Assembly (NCBI RefSeq): GCF_001428245.1
Contig: NZ_LMRV01000110.1
Coordinates: forward strand, 150,229 to 214,228
Reading direction: 5' to 3'
Origin: Paenibacillus sp. Soil522
GTDB lineage: Bacteria; Bacillota; Bacilli; Paenibacillales; Paenibacillaceae
DNA: 64,000 nt
Below are positions 26,757 to 37,082 of the stretch, piece by piece. The notes under the pieces are model-generated. The model was not told the origin of the DNA. It saw only the letters and a list, made by a program, of their open reading frames with translations, and did no database searches. Positions within the stretch are counted from its first letter, which is position 1, and each line of letters begins with the position of its first letter. The position numbers and the translations under genes were made by a program.

Positions 26757-28478
26757 ATGTTTGCTTATTTCAACTCCCTGCGGTTTAAAATGTTTGCCGG
26801 CGTCCTCTTTATAATTGTGCCGCTCGTTACGGTCTTAATTGTCAATAATATATATTCGGTTGAAGTAGTAAGGAACCAGGTTGCGCAGTCCAACAAAAAC
26901 TTATTGAGTCTTTACATGAACGAAATCGACCGCAATTTGAACGATGTGGACAAGCATCTATTCGACTTTACAGAAAAAGATACGGATTTAATCGGCTTCC
27001 AGAAGCCGGCCGAAAACAATGGGTCGACTTATATGCTGAGCAAATTGCGGTTGTTCAATACGATATCAGCGGATATTAGCGCGTATAGATCGGTCGATCT
27101 GTTTTTCGCCTATTCCATCACGAACGATGAGTTAATTATGACCCAGCAGTTCGGCTCCTCCTTTCAGGAGCGGGATGCGATAAAGCAGGAACTGCTGCGC
27201 ATGCTGCATGGGCAGCCCGAAACGTTCAGCGGTCCGGATTGGCATGTTCTGCAGGGTAAAAACAACTATGGTTTATTGCGCTTGATTCGAAGCGGCGAGG
27301 TTTATGTAGGGGCCTGGGTTAACAGCGAGAAGCTGATGATTCCTCTGAATTTGATCGATCTCGGACAGTCTGGAGCTGCACTGCTAACCACCGATGAGCT
27401 GAAGCCGATAAGCCAGCGCGAGATGATCAAGCGGGAAGGCATTAAGCTGGAGGTCTCTTCCGAACCTTACATTATAACTGGCAATAAGCGTACGTACCTC
27501 ATGATGGGCGAGTCGTCGGATAAAGGAGATTTCAAGCTGATTGCGCTCATTCCCGATGATGCCATTCAACAAAAGCTGCCTTTTTTACAGCGGGTGTCAT
27601 CCTTCATTTCGATAGGGGCTCTTGTTTTTTTGTTTTTGTTTTTATTTCTAATGCGAAGAGTGATCCTCCTTCCAATGAAGCAGCTGGTGATCGCGATGCG
27701 GAAAACAAGGGATGGGAATTGGAATACCAGACTTAATCAGACGAACACGTCAACCGAGTTTGAGATCGTGAATGAGACGTTTAACCGGATGATATCGGAA
27801 ATTCATCATTTAAAAATCAATGTGTACGAAGAAAAGCTAAATCATCAGAAATCGGAGCTGCAGCTGCTTCAGCTGCAAATCAATCCGCATTTCTTTTTGA
27901 ATTCGCTTAACATCATTTATAATTTAGCAACCGTAAAGGACTTTAAATTAATTCAGGAAATGTCCAAATGTCTGGTTGTTTACTTCCGTTATATGTTCCG
28001 AACGAATAATTATCTGGTGCCGCTAAAGGATGAGCTGCTTCATACCGCTAATTATTTGCGTATTCAGCAGCTTCGTTTCCCCGATATATTGACTTACCGC
28101 ATCGACATGACGGATGAGGTCAAGGAGGTTGAAATACCGCCGCTCGTCATCCAGACGATCGTTGAAAATACGATCAAGCATGCCGTCGATGTCGATCATG
28201 CAATTGAAATTGGCATTTTAGCCGAGCTTGAAGAGACAAGCGGAGGCCACGCGATAGGCATTACGATTAGAGACAGCGGATCGGGATTTCCGGAAGAGGT
28301 TCTTAGGAGCCTGCATGCCGGGGAAGAGAGGATCAGCGAGGAAGGGGAGCATGTCGGCATTTGGAATATAAAACGGCGGCTTCGGCTGCTTTACCAGTCG
28401 GAAGCGAAAATTACTTTCGCAAACGAAGCAGGGAAGGGAGCGGTAGTGAGGATCACTCTACCGTTATCGATTCGTTAG
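26757..28478 (+). CDS. YesM-type sensor histidine kinase
   Basis: A 573-aa membrane kinase of the LytS/YesM (HPK8) class that controls carbohydrate uptake in Paenibacillus. Two membrane helices (about residues 12-32 and 280-302) bracket a large extracellular sensor. A HAMP segment follows, then the phospho-acceptor region LQINPHFFLNSLN and an HATPase_c domain with VENTIKHAV and GSGFPEE. The ATG at 26757 is preceded by AGGAG at about 12 bases; the ATG at 26733 lies upstream of that site. It pairs with the AraC-type regulator 16 bases downstream and probably senses a sugar. Confidence 0.9.
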   Translation: MFAYFNSLRFKMFAGVLFIIVPLVTVLIVNNIYSVEVVRNQVAQSNKNLLSLYMNEIDRNLNDVDKHLFDFTEKDTDLIGFQKPAENNGSTYMLSKLRLFNTISADISAYRSVDLFFAYSITNDELIMTQQFGSSFQERDAIKQELLRMLHGQPETFSGPDWHVLQGKNNYGLLRLIRSGEVYVGAWVNSEKLMIPLNLIDLGQSGAALLTTDELKPISQREMIKREGIKLEVSSEPYIITGNKRTYLMMGESSDKGDFKLIALIPDDAIQQKLPFLQRVSSFISIGALVFLFLFLFLMRRVILLPMKQLVIAMRKTRDGNWNTRLNQTNTSTEFEIVNETFNRMISEIHHLKINVYEEKLNHQKSELQLLQLQINPHFFLNSLNIIYNLATVKDFKLIQEMSKCLVVYFRYMFRTNNYLVPLKDELLHTANYLRIQQLRFPDILTYRIDMTDEVKEVEIPPLVIQTIVENTIKHAVDVDHAIEIGILAELEETSGGHAIGITIRDSGSGFPEEVLRSLHAGEERISEEGEHVGIWNIKRRLRLLYQSEAKITFANEAGKGAVVRITLPLSIR

Positions 28479-28494
28479 AAAGGAGCGTTCATTG

Positions 28495-30105
28495 ATGTAT
28501 ACCGTACTAATCGTAGATGACGAGGTGCATGCGATTCGCGGGCTGGAGGCAGGCGTCAGATGGGACAGACTGAATATTCATGCCGTCCACACAGCCCGCG
28601 GTCTAAAGCAGGCACAGCACATTTTTCAAACGGAGCCGGTACAGCTGATGCTTTGCGATATTGAGATGCCAAAAGGCTCGGGCCTCGATTTACTAGCCTG
28701 GGTACGAGAACATTATCCGAAGACGGAAACGATTTTTTTGACGTCGCATTCCGACTTTTCATATGCCAAAAAAGCGATCCAGCTGGGCAGCTTTGAGTAT
28801 TTGCTGAAGCCGGTTGATTATGAGGAATTGGAGCAGGTGATCGTTAAAGCGCTGGCCAAAATCAATAAGGATTTGGAGCTGTCGGCATTTGAAACCAACT
28901 ATAAGCATTACGTTCAATTATGGGAATCGCAAAAGCCGATGCTGAAAGAACGCTTCTGGCAGGAGCTCCTCCGGCAATGCATCGCATCCTCTCCGGAGAA
29001 GATCGAAGAGCATGCGGCGAAGTATAAGCTTCCTTATCTCGGTTCCACTAAATTTCTGCCGATCCTGTTCCGCGTTCAAAAATGGTATAAATCGTTTAAT
29101 CAACGGGACGAGCAAATTATGGAGTATGCGCTGCGCAATGCCGCGGAGGAGCAGGTGCTGAAATATCATTCCGATTCGGCGGTCGTATCCATTCAGAGCG
29201 GCGGCTTGCTCGCGCTGCTTCCCGCTGAGTCAGAATCGATGGATATTGCCATACTTGCCGATTGCGAGGCTTATGTGCGCAGCTGCAGCCAATACTTCAA
29301 CTGTGAGCTCAGTGCCTATATCGGCCAACCTGTCCATGCGTATAAAATGGTGGATCAGTATCAGCAGTTGACGCGGATGGACCAGGACAATGTGACCCAT
29401 GCTAATCAAACGCTGCTGCTCCGCGATTACCGGAAGAAAGAGCAGACGATAAAGCCTCCATCGATGAACGAATGGGCAGAGTGGATGAAGCAAGGCGCCA
29501 AGGAGAAGCTTGCCGCCGATGTGGCGCGTTATTTAGACGATTTAAAGGAAGCGAAGAACGGCGTCGATGCGCAGTCGCTTCAGCTTTTTTACCAAAACTT
29601 TTTGCAAATGATGTTTTTTGTCCTTCAAGTGAAGGGTCTTCAGGCAAACGAGGTATTCGCAAACAATTTGTTAACGGATAAACCGGAAGCCGTGCTTCGC
29701 TCTCTATCGTCTATGAAGCAATGGATTCTTTATTTGGTTGAGGTAGCCATGAACCGCATTCACGCCCTTCAGGAAAATTTATCGCTTGTCGATAAGGTCA
29801 AACGGTTCATTAATGAGCATATCGGTGAGCAAAGCTTGACCCGCGAAGAAGTGGCTAACTTTGTTTACTTAAATCCTGATTACTTAAACCGTGTGTTTAA
29901 GAAAGAAGCAGGGATGTCCATCTCCGACTATGTACAGCTTCAGCGCATTGAATATGCTAAACAATTATTAACACGCTCCGAGTACTCGGTCAGCGATATT
30001 GCGGTGCAATCCGGCTATTCGAATCTATCCTATTTCTCGACCCTCTTCAAAAAAATGACGGGGATGAACCCGGGCGATTATCGTAAGCTTGCTCAATCCA
30101 AATAG
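28495..30105 (+). CDS. YesN-type response regulator with AraC DNA-binding domain
   Basis: A 536-aa regulator. The receiver (about residues 1-120) has LIVDDE, the phospho-acceptor in LMLCDIEMPKGSG, TSHSDF and LLKPVDY. A long central linker is typical of YesN proteins. The C-terminal AraC/XylS tandem helix-turn-helix has VYLNPDYLNRVFKKEAG and SDIAVQSGYSNLSYFSTLFK. AAAGGAG is 9 bases before the ATG at 28495; a TTG at 28492 is less likely. It probably activates the ABC operon that follows. Confidence 0.92.
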   Translation: MYTVLIVDDEVHAIRGLEAGVRWDRLNIHAVHTARGLKQAQHIFQTEPVQLMLCDIEMPKGSGLDLLAWVREHYPKTETIFLTSHSDFSYAKKAIQLGSFEYLLKPVDYEELEQVIVKALAKINKDLELSAFETNYKHYVQLWESQKPMLKERFWQELLRQCIASSPEKIEEHAAKYKLPYLGSTKFLPILFRVQKWYKSFNQRDEQIMEYALRNAAEEQVLKYHSDSAVVSIQSGGLLALLPAESESMDIAILADCEAYVRSCSQYFNCELSAYIGQPVHAYKMVDQYQQLTRMDQDNVTHANQTLLLRDYRKKEQTIKPPSMNEWAEWMKQGAKEKLAADVARYLDDLKEAKNGVDAQSLQLFYQNFLQMMFFVLQVKGLQANEVFANNLLTDKPEAVLRSLSSMKQWILYLVEVAMNRIHALQENLSLVDKVKRFINEHIGEQSLTREEVANFVYLNPDYLNRVFKKEAGMSISDYVQLQRIEYAKQLLTRSEYSVSDIAVQSGYSNLSYFSTLFKKMTGMNPGDYRKLAQSK

Positions 30106-30114
30106 CAAACCTTT

Positions 30115-30149
30115 GACCGGATCCGCAGAGGCGGGCCGGTTTTCCTTTT
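30115..30149 (+). terminator. Terminator after the YesN-like gene
   Basis: ACCGG (30116-30120) pairs with CCGGT (30136-30140), with CCGC/GCGG inside, then TTTTCCTTTT. It separates the regulator pair from the transporter operon, which therefore has its own promoter. Confidence 0.75.
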
Positions 30150-30261
30150 ATAAAAGTCTAAAAAACGAAAGTGTAAAGTCCGTTTTGAGGTTATTCCGTA
30201 CGCCCCCGATCTTCTACAATGTAAATAACAAGAGTGAACTACAAGGAAATGAGGGAAGGCC

Positions 30262-31248
30262 ATGGAAGCTACGCGGGCAACACAGGCTGCAAAAGCTAAT
30301 CAAGCTAATCAAGCTAATCATGTAAAAAAACAAAGTCTCTTATGGAAAAATTTAAAACGTTACCGGGCGCTTTTCCTGATGATTATTCCGGGCATGATCT
30401 ATCTGATCATCAATAACTATTTGCCAATGTTCGGCGTGATTATAGCGTTTAAGGATATTAATTACGCCAAAGGCATACTGGGAAGCGACTGGATTGGCTT
30501 TAAAAACTTTGAATACTTATTCAAAACGGCAGACGCATGGATTATTACAAGGAACACGATTTTGTATAACGGATCCTTTATTATCATTAACACCGTGATG
30601 GCTATCGGAGTAGCGATCCTTTTGAACGAAGTAAAGAAGAAACTGGCGTCCCGGTTTTATCAAAGCGTCATATTGCTTCCCTACTTAATTTCAATGGTCG
30701 TCGTCGGATATCTCGGACTGTCGATGATGAATGTTGAGAGCGGATTCATAAACAAGCAGATTTTGCCGCTCCTCGGCATCGATCCGATATCCTGGTATGC
30801 GGAATCCAAGTTTTGGCCGTACATTTTAACGCTCGTGAACATTTGGAAAAATGTCGGTTATCTGTGTATCATTTATTTGGCATCGATTATTGGCATCGAT
30901 AATGAATATTACGAGGCTGCTACGATCGACGGCGCGAACAAATGGCAGCAAATCCGAAGCATTACCGTTCCGCTGATTATGCCGACTATCGTCATTATGA
31001 CACTGCTTGCGATCGGCCGCATCTTCTATTCCGATTTTGGCTTATTTTATCAGGTTCCGCTTAATTCCGGACCGCTGCAGCCGACGACGGATGTCATCGA
31101 CACTTATGTATATCGCGGGCTAATGACCTTAGGCGATATCGGAATGTCATCGGCAGCCGGCTTGTACCAATCCGTCGTCGGTTTTGTCCTTGTACTAGTG
31201 GCAAACTACGTAGTAAGTCGTAAAAACCGCGATCAAGCGCTATTTTAG
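30262..31248 (+). CDS. Sugar ABC transporter permease, LplB/YteP type
   Basis: A 328-aa inner-membrane permease with six predicted helices of the CUT1 class. Family marks are RYRALFLMIIPG, INNYLPMFGVIIAFKDIN and the EAA loop YEAATIDGANKWQQIRSITVP facing the ATPase. No ATPase is encoded here; CUT1 systems often share MsmX-like ATPases. Residues 12-20 (ANQANQANH) derive from a 9-base tandem repeat at about 30294-30320. The next permease starts 23 bases later. Confidence 0.92.
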   Translation: MEATRATQAAKANQANQANHVKKQSLLWKNLKRYRALFLMIIPGMIYLIINNYLPMFGVIIAFKDINYAKGILGSDWIGFKNFEYLFKTADAWIITRNTILYNGSFIIINTVMAIGVAILLNEVKKKLASRFYQSVILLPYLISMVVVGYLGLSMMNVESGFINKQILPLLGIDPISWYAESKFWPYILTLVNIWKNVGYLCIIYLASIIGIDNEYYEAATIDGANKWQQIRSITVPLIMPTIVIMTLLAIGRIFYSDFGLFYQVPLNSGPLQPTTDVIDTYVYRGLMTLGDIGMSSAAGLYQSVVGFVLVLVANYVVSRKNRDQALF

Positions 31249-31271
31249 GTCGGAAGGAGATTGATAACACT

Positions 31272-32156
31272 ATGAAAACGAATCATATGAACCAGGTTTT
31301 CGTCCATCTGATCTTAATTCTGTTAGCGGCAGCATGCTTGTTTCCGTTCCTGCTGCTGATTATTTCATCGCTAACGCAGGAGCAATCGATCGTAAGGGAC
31401 GGATACAGCTTGTTTCCGAAAGAATGGAGCTTTGAAGCCTATACCTATTTGTGGAACCAGTCCTCTTCCTTGGTCAGAGCTTACGGCATCACAGTGATGA
31501 TCACGGTTGTCGGCACTTTCGCAGGCTTGCTCATTTCATCCCTGCTCGCTTATCCGCTTTCCCGCGGCGACATGCCCTACCGTGGTCTGTTCTCTTTCCT
31601 GGTATTCTTCACGCTTCTGTTTAACGGGGGCTTGGTGCCTACGTATCTCGTCTTTACGGAAGTGTTCGAGATGAAGAATACCCTGATGGCGCTGATTATA
31701 CCGGGGCTCCTGACGAACGGCTTCTTCATTCTTCTCATCCGTTCGTTTTTCAGCACCTCGATTCCGGTGCCGATAATTGAATCCGCTTATATGGACGGCG
31801 CGACGGAGTTTAAAATCTTTTACCGGATCGTCCTGCCGCTTTCCTTGCCGATATTAGCAACAATTGGCTTGATGCTGACGATAGGCTACTGGAACGATTG
31901 GTTCAACGGCTTAATTTATGTTACAGAACCCGAATTATTCAGCATTCAAAATTTGCTGAACCGCATGCTGAGCAATATCCAGTTCCTGCAGCAAACGAAT
32001 ATTGGCGGCAACAACAGCACAGCGGCGGCTAGTCTGCCTACGAATTCCGTACGTATGGCCATGGCGGTCGTAGGCATACTGCCGATCCTTTGCGTCTATC
32101 CTTTCTTCCAGAAGTATTTCGTCAAAGGGCTCACAATCGGAGCTGTCAAAGGGTAA
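31272..32156 (+). CDS. Sugar ABC transporter permease, LplC/YtcP type
   Basis: A 294-aa second CUT1 permease with six helices. Marks are FPFLLLIISSLTQEQSI, LLAYPLSRGDMPYRG, the EAA loop ESAYMDGATEFKIFYRIVLP and the C-terminal VYPFFQKYFVKGLTIGAVKG typical of YtcP. AAGGAG lies 12 bases before the first ATG; a second ATG five codons on is possible. It forms a heterodimer with the preceding permease. Confidence 0.92.
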   Translation: MKTNHMNQVFVHLILILLAAACLFPFLLLIISSLTQEQSIVRDGYSLFPKEWSFEAYTYLWNQSSSLVRAYGITVMITVVGTFAGLLISSLLAYPLSRGDMPYRGLFSFLVFFTLLFNGGLVPTYLVFTEVFEMKNTLMALIIPGLLTNGFFILLIRSFFSTSIPVPIIESAYMDGATEFKIFYRIVLPLSLPILATIGLMLTIGYWNDWFNGLIYVTEPELFSIQNLLNRMLSNIQFLQQTNIGGNNSTAAASLPTNSVRMAMAVVGILPILCVYPFFQKYFVKGLTIGAVKG

Positions 32157-32220
32157 CCAACCTCGGATTCCGCGGGTCTGATTGGTATATAACATTCGAG
32201 AATACAGGGGGAAATGGTTT

Positions 32221-33735
32221 ATGAGAACGAAGAAATCCACGCTTGCTTTGTCTGTCTTGCTGGTATTAGCTTTGCTGCTTGCAGCTTGCGGCAACTCGAA
32301 TAATACCGAAAAGGCAAAGAATGAGTCCGGCAATCAGGCTGCAAATGAAAACAGCGAAGCGGCAGAGCTAACGATGGCATTTATCAATATCGGCAACATG
32401 ACGGATGTAGCTGCCGTGCAGGAAGAAATCAATAAGATTACGAAGGCCAAAATCAATGCGACCGTGAAGCTGATGCCGATCGACATCGCAGCATGGAATC
32501 AACAGGTGAATTTGCTGCTTGCCGGCAACGAGCCGCTTGATTTGCTTGTAACGTCCACTTTCTTCAACTACACCTCACAGGTAGCCAAAGGACAATTATT
32601 GCCTCTGGATGAACTGCTTGAGAAATACGGTCCTGAAATTAAAAATACGATGGCTACTGAAATTTATAACGGCACAAAGATCGACGGCAAAAATTACGGC
32701 GTACCGAGCATCCGGGATGTCGGAGCTGACTACGGCATGGTACTCAGAAAAGATTTAGTGGACAAGCACGGAATCGATCTTTCCACTGTCAAAACGTTTG
32801 CTGACCTCGAATCGGTGTTCAAAACGATCAAAGACAAAGAGCCGGGCATCTCTCCTTTGGTACAAAGCACTCAAACGGGAACCGTTTCATATATGATGTA
32901 TACGCCGCAGATCGACCCGCTCGGCGATGCGCTCGGGGTATTGCTGCTGGACGATAAAGACATGAAAGTAACGAACGTCTATGAAACCGAGCTTTATAAA
33001 AATACGGTAGAGCTGGCAAGAAAATGGTACGAAGCAGGCTATATCATGCAAGACGTCGCGACGACCCAAGAGATGGGTACAAGCTTAGTGAAGGCTGGCA
33101 AAGCGCTGGGCTATATGAACAATATGAAACCAAGCTATGAACAGCAGGAATCCAAAGCCACAGGATACGAAATGGTCGGCGTACGTCTAACCGAGCCGGT
33201 TATCCAATCGAACGGGGCTAACGGCTTCATGATGTCGATTCCACGTAACAGCCAAAACCCTGAGCGTGCAATGCAGCTTATGAACCTCCTCTATACGGAT
33301 GCGGATGTTATGAATTTGTACGCGAACGGCATTGAAGGAAAGCATTACGTTAAAAATGACGACGGCACGATCAAGCTTCCGGACGGCGTTACGGAATCAA
33401 GCTATGTGAACAATCAGTGGGAAGTCGGCAACAATTTCCTGACGCATGTTTGGCAAGGCACGGAAGCGGGCATTTGGGAGCAAATGAAAGCCTTTAACGA
33501 ATCGGCCAAGGTTTCTCCGGCACTCGGCTTCTCCTTTGACGCCACTCCGGTCAAAACGGAAGTGGCTGCGGCAACAAACGTGGTGAATCAATATAAGGTC
33601 GGTCTTGAGTCCGGATCGCTTGATCCTGCTTTGATCGCTGAATTTAACGAGAAGCTTAAAGCGTCTGGGCTGGATAAAATTATCACCGAGAAGCAAAAAC
33701 AGCTGGATGCGTGGAAAGCGGCTAACAGCAAATAA
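32221..33735 (+). CDS. Sugar-binding lipoprotein of the ABC transporter (LplA/YtcQ type)
   Basis: A 504-aa solute-binding lipoprotein. The signal peptide ends in the lipobox LLAAC, giving an acylated cysteine at about residue 21. An asparagine- and glutamate-rich linker follows, then the family 1 binding fold with LLLAGNEPLDLLVTS and YGVPSIRDVGADYGMVLRK. The ATG at 32221 was chosen because the signal peptide begins there and GGGGG precedes it. Together with the two permeases it imports an oligosaccharide; the neighbouring rhamnosidase suggests rhamnose-containing pectin fragments, which is an inference. Confidence 0.92.
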   Translation: MRTKKSTLALSVLLVLALLLAACGNSNNTEKAKNESGNQAANENSEAAELTMAFINIGNMTDVAAVQEEINKITKAKINATVKLMPIDIAAWNQQVNLLLAGNEPLDLLVTSTFFNYTSQVAKGQLLPLDELLEKYGPEIKNTMATEIYNGTKIDGKNYGVPSIRDVGADYGMVLRKDLVDKHGIDLSTVKTFADLESVFKTIKDKEPGISPLVQSTQTGTVSYMMYTPQIDPLGDALGVLLLDDKDMKVTNVYETELYKNTVELARKWYEAGYIMQDVATTQEMGTSLVKAGKALGYMNNMKPSYEQQESKATGYEMVGVRLTEPVIQSNGANGFMMSIPRNSQNPERAMQLMNLLYTDADVMNLYANGIEGKHYVKNDDGTIKLPDGVTESSYVNNQWEVGNNFLTHVWQGTEAGIWEQMKAFNESAKVSPALGFSFDATPVKTEVAAATNVVNQYKVGLESGSLDPALIAEFNEKLKASGLDKIITEKQKQLDAWKAANSK

Positions 33736-33821
33736 AGAAACCGGTTCTCGACAAATCCTTCCTTCCATTTATGGGAGGAGGGATTTGCAATTTTATTATT
33801 GATAAAGGAGCGGGAACGAAT

Positions 33822-36557
33822 ATGTTTGCGATCACTGATCTGCGCTGCGAATACAGGCTAAACCCGATCGGGCTGAACACGCGCCAGCCGCGCATAAGCT
33901 GGAAGCTTCAATCGGATGCAAGAGGAACTCTGCAAGCCGCTTACCGGCTGGTGGTAGCGGCGGATGAACGGTTTAACGAGCTCTTATGGGATTCGGGACG
34001 TATGGAATCGGACCGCTCGGCTCATGTCGTGCCAACAGGGCTGGAAATGGCTTCGAAAAAGCGCTATTACTACCGCGTTCGGGCATGGAATATAAATGGT
34101 GAAGACTCCGGGTGGTCTGCTCTGGCTTATTGGGAAATGGGGCTTCTTGCTGCCTCAGAGTGGCAGGCCGATTGGATCAGCGCGCCTGCGGCCCTGTTCG
34201 CAGAGGATTCGGAGCAGGTGCCGATGCTGCGTAAGCCGTTCCGCGTTGACGGCGCTGTCCGTTCAGCGAGTATTTTTGCAACTGCGCTCGGCGTATACGA
34301 GCTGGAATTGAACGGCAGCCGCATAGGCAGTGATTACTTCGCTCCGGGCTGGACCAGCTATGATCATCGCCTGCAGTACCAAGCTTACGATGTCACAGCG
34401 ATGCTGCGCCACGGAGAAAATGCGCTTGGAGCGCTGCTCGGAAACGGCTGGTATAAGGGATATTTGGGATGGACCGGCGAAAAGGCGCTTTATGGCGACC
34501 GCACAGCGCTGCTCTTGCAGCTTCATATCGTGATGGAGGACGGACGGGAAGTAGTCGTAAAATCAGATAACAGCTGGAAAGCGGCAGGCAGCCCGATCCT
34601 CATGTCCGAGATTTATCATGGCGAGAGCTACGATGCCTGCTTGGAACAAAAGGGTTGGAGCCTTGCAGGCTATAACGATCGCGATTGGCAGCCTGTCGAG
34701 ACGATAAAGCACAACAAAGAAATCATTATAGCGCAGGAAAATGTGCCCGTGCGGAAGATAGAGGAGCTGAAGCCGACCGAGCTGATTCGTACGCCAAGCG
34801 GCGATACGGTAATCGACATGGGGCAGAACATGGTGGGGTGGGTTCGTTTCACTGTGCGCGGGGAAGCCGGTAGGGAGGTTGAAATCCATCACGCCGAGAT
34901 TTTGGACCGGGATGGGAACTTTTACCCGGGCAATATTCGAAAGGCGAAGCAGACGATCCGTTACATATTAAAGGGCGGCGAAGCGGAAACCTTTGGGCCG
35001 CATTTCACGTTTCAGGGCTTCCGGTATATCCGGTTAACCGGGTTTGAGGAACCGGTCAAGTTAGAGGATTTCACAGGCGTCGTCCTCCATTCCGACATGG
35101 AGATAACCGGCAGTTTTTCCTGCTCCGATCCGATGGTCAACCAGCTGCAGCACAATATTTTGTGGGGGATGAAGGGCAATTTTCTGGATGTGCCGACAGA
35201 CTGTCCACAGCGTGACGAGAGGCTGGGCTGGACGGGGGACGCGCAGGTTTTCGTGCGGACGGCCGCGTATTTGGCGAATGTGGCGCCATTCTTTACGAAG
35301 TAGCTCGGCGATTTGAAGGTTGACCAGAATGCCGAGGGCGGCGTTCCGTTTGTCGTTCCCGATATGCTCAGTAAAGGTAAGCCGGATCCGAATTTCCCGC
35401 CTCCTTTCTCATCTGCCGCATGGGGCGACGCTGCCGTCATCTGTCCTTGGACGATATATGTATGCTATGGAGATACATGCATACTCGAATCGCAGTATGA
35501 AAGCATGAAGGCGTGGGTCGCTTATATCCGCAGGCAGGGCGATAAAGAATACCTTTGGAATACGGGCTTCCATTTCGGAGACTGGCTTGCGCTCGACGCT
35601 AAAGAGAACAGTTATTTAGGCGCGACGGATACCGATTATGTCGCCACCGCTTTTTATGCGTATTCCGTTTCCATTATGCAAAAAACGGCTGCCGTCCTTC
35701 AGCAAAACGAGGATGCAGCCCATTATGCGGAGCTGTATGCGGGCATTCGCAAAGCGTTCAACGAGGAGTTCGTTACGCCAGCCGGCAGATTAACCGTCCC
35801 GACCCAAACCGGGCAGCTGTTAGGTCTGATGTTCGGACTTCTTGATGGAAGAGCGAAGGAGCGCGCCGTTCAAAAGCTGCTGGATCTGCTGAAGGAAAAC
35901 AAGTATCACCTCACGACCGGCTTCGTCGGCACGCCGTATTTGAACCATGTGCTCAGCGGCTTCGGCAGCAGCGAGGTGGCATACAAGCTGTTATTCCAGC
36001 AGGATTACCCTTCCTGGCTGTATCAGGTATCCAAAGGGGCGACGACGATATGGGAGCATTGGGACGGCATTAAAGAGGACGGCTCCTTCTGGAGCGACGA
36101 TATGAACTCCTTCAACCATTATGCGTACGGCGCAATCGGTGATTGGCTTTACCGCAGCGTCGCCGGCATCGACACGGACGAAAAGGGTGCGGGCTACAAA
36201 CGAATCATCATTCGGCCGCAGCCTGGCGAAGGGCTTTCCTGGGCGGAAGGCAGCTTAGAGACGATGTACGGTACAGTCCGCTCCCGCTGGGAGAAAGCAG
36301 AGAACGGGCGAATGGCTATCCGCGTAACGATTCCGGCCAATACGACTGCTGAAATCGTTCTGCCGGGAGCAGCGCTCGAAACGGTGAAAGAGAATGGCGT
36401 GCTTCTGGAATACGCTGGCGGTATTTCGCACGCCGGGCCATGCGATGAGGGAGTAAGGCTCGAGGCGGGATCAGGCGATTACCGGTTTGAGTATGAATAT
36501 ATACCTGAAACCAGATCAATAAGAAAAGAGGAACGAATCGATGAAATGGCCATTTAA
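33822..36557 (+). pseudogene. Alpha-L-rhamnosidase (GH78) interrupted by one in-frame amber codon
   Basis: A continuous frame of 912 codons encodes a GH78 enzyme apart from TAG at 35301-35303 (codon 494). Family proteins read FFTKW at this point, so a single TGG to TAG change explains it; the sequence after it continues in frame with LGDLKVDQ. The N-terminal part (ITDLRCEYRLNPIGLNTRQPRISW, split here as read) has the Bac_rhamnosid_N and accessory sandwich domains and DVPTDCPQRDERLGW of the (alpha/alpha)6 barrel. The C-terminal part has the remaining barrel with WEHWDGI and the C-terminal beta domain. The ATG at 33822 follows AAAGGAG. Without suppression the product lacks most of its catalytic barrel. 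It may be a true mutation or a sequencing error. Confidence 0.85.
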
Positions 36558-37043
36558 TACGTGATATGGATCGGAGGGGGGCACTATCCGATAGGCGGTT
36601 GGGAATATAACCTGCTTAATGACATCGATGCCGCTAATGTGGTATTTGATACAAATGTCGGGCTCTGGCAAGTGCCGCACACCGTGTACACGACGATGCG
36701 GGTGAGTATTGCCGAATTGGCATATAAAGTGAAGCCGTACGGCGAAATCGGAAGCTATCTGTATCAGCAGCTGATTGATTTCAATGATTGGGCCGCCGGT
36801 GCTTTTCAAAATACCCCTTGGTCAAAAGGAGAAATGTGGTCGCTTGACGATTCGCCGGCGATCAGCCTGCTGCTTGACGACCATGAATACGGCTATGAAA
36901 TCAAGCCTGCTCCGCGCATCACAGAGGATATGTATTACGTGCATGACCAGAAGGAAAGAATGATCCGCGTCTATCATTACGTAGATCCCCGGTTTACGCT
37001 TGAAGATATGTTCGCGAAGCTTGCGCTGACTTACGGCAAGTGA
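36541..37043 (+). pseudogene. Nucleoside hydrolase remnant with internal deletion
   Basis: The C-terminal 160 residues of an inosine-uridine-type nucleoside hydrolase are readable from about 36561 (GGGHYPIGGWEYNLLND, then a VPHTVYTTM stretch and DDSPAISLLLDDHEYGY). The N-terminal half with the DTDxxxDDxxA calcium site is missing. ATG at 36541 gives MKWPFNT and then TGA in a different frame, which looks like the original start joined by an out-of-frame deletion to the C-terminal half. It overlaps the end of the rhamnosidase frame. The GTG at 36561 is unlikely to start a useful protein. Confidence 0.75.
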
Positions 37044-37082
37044 TAAGATCCATAGAAAATAAAGTTTTAGAAGGGGTAGAAA

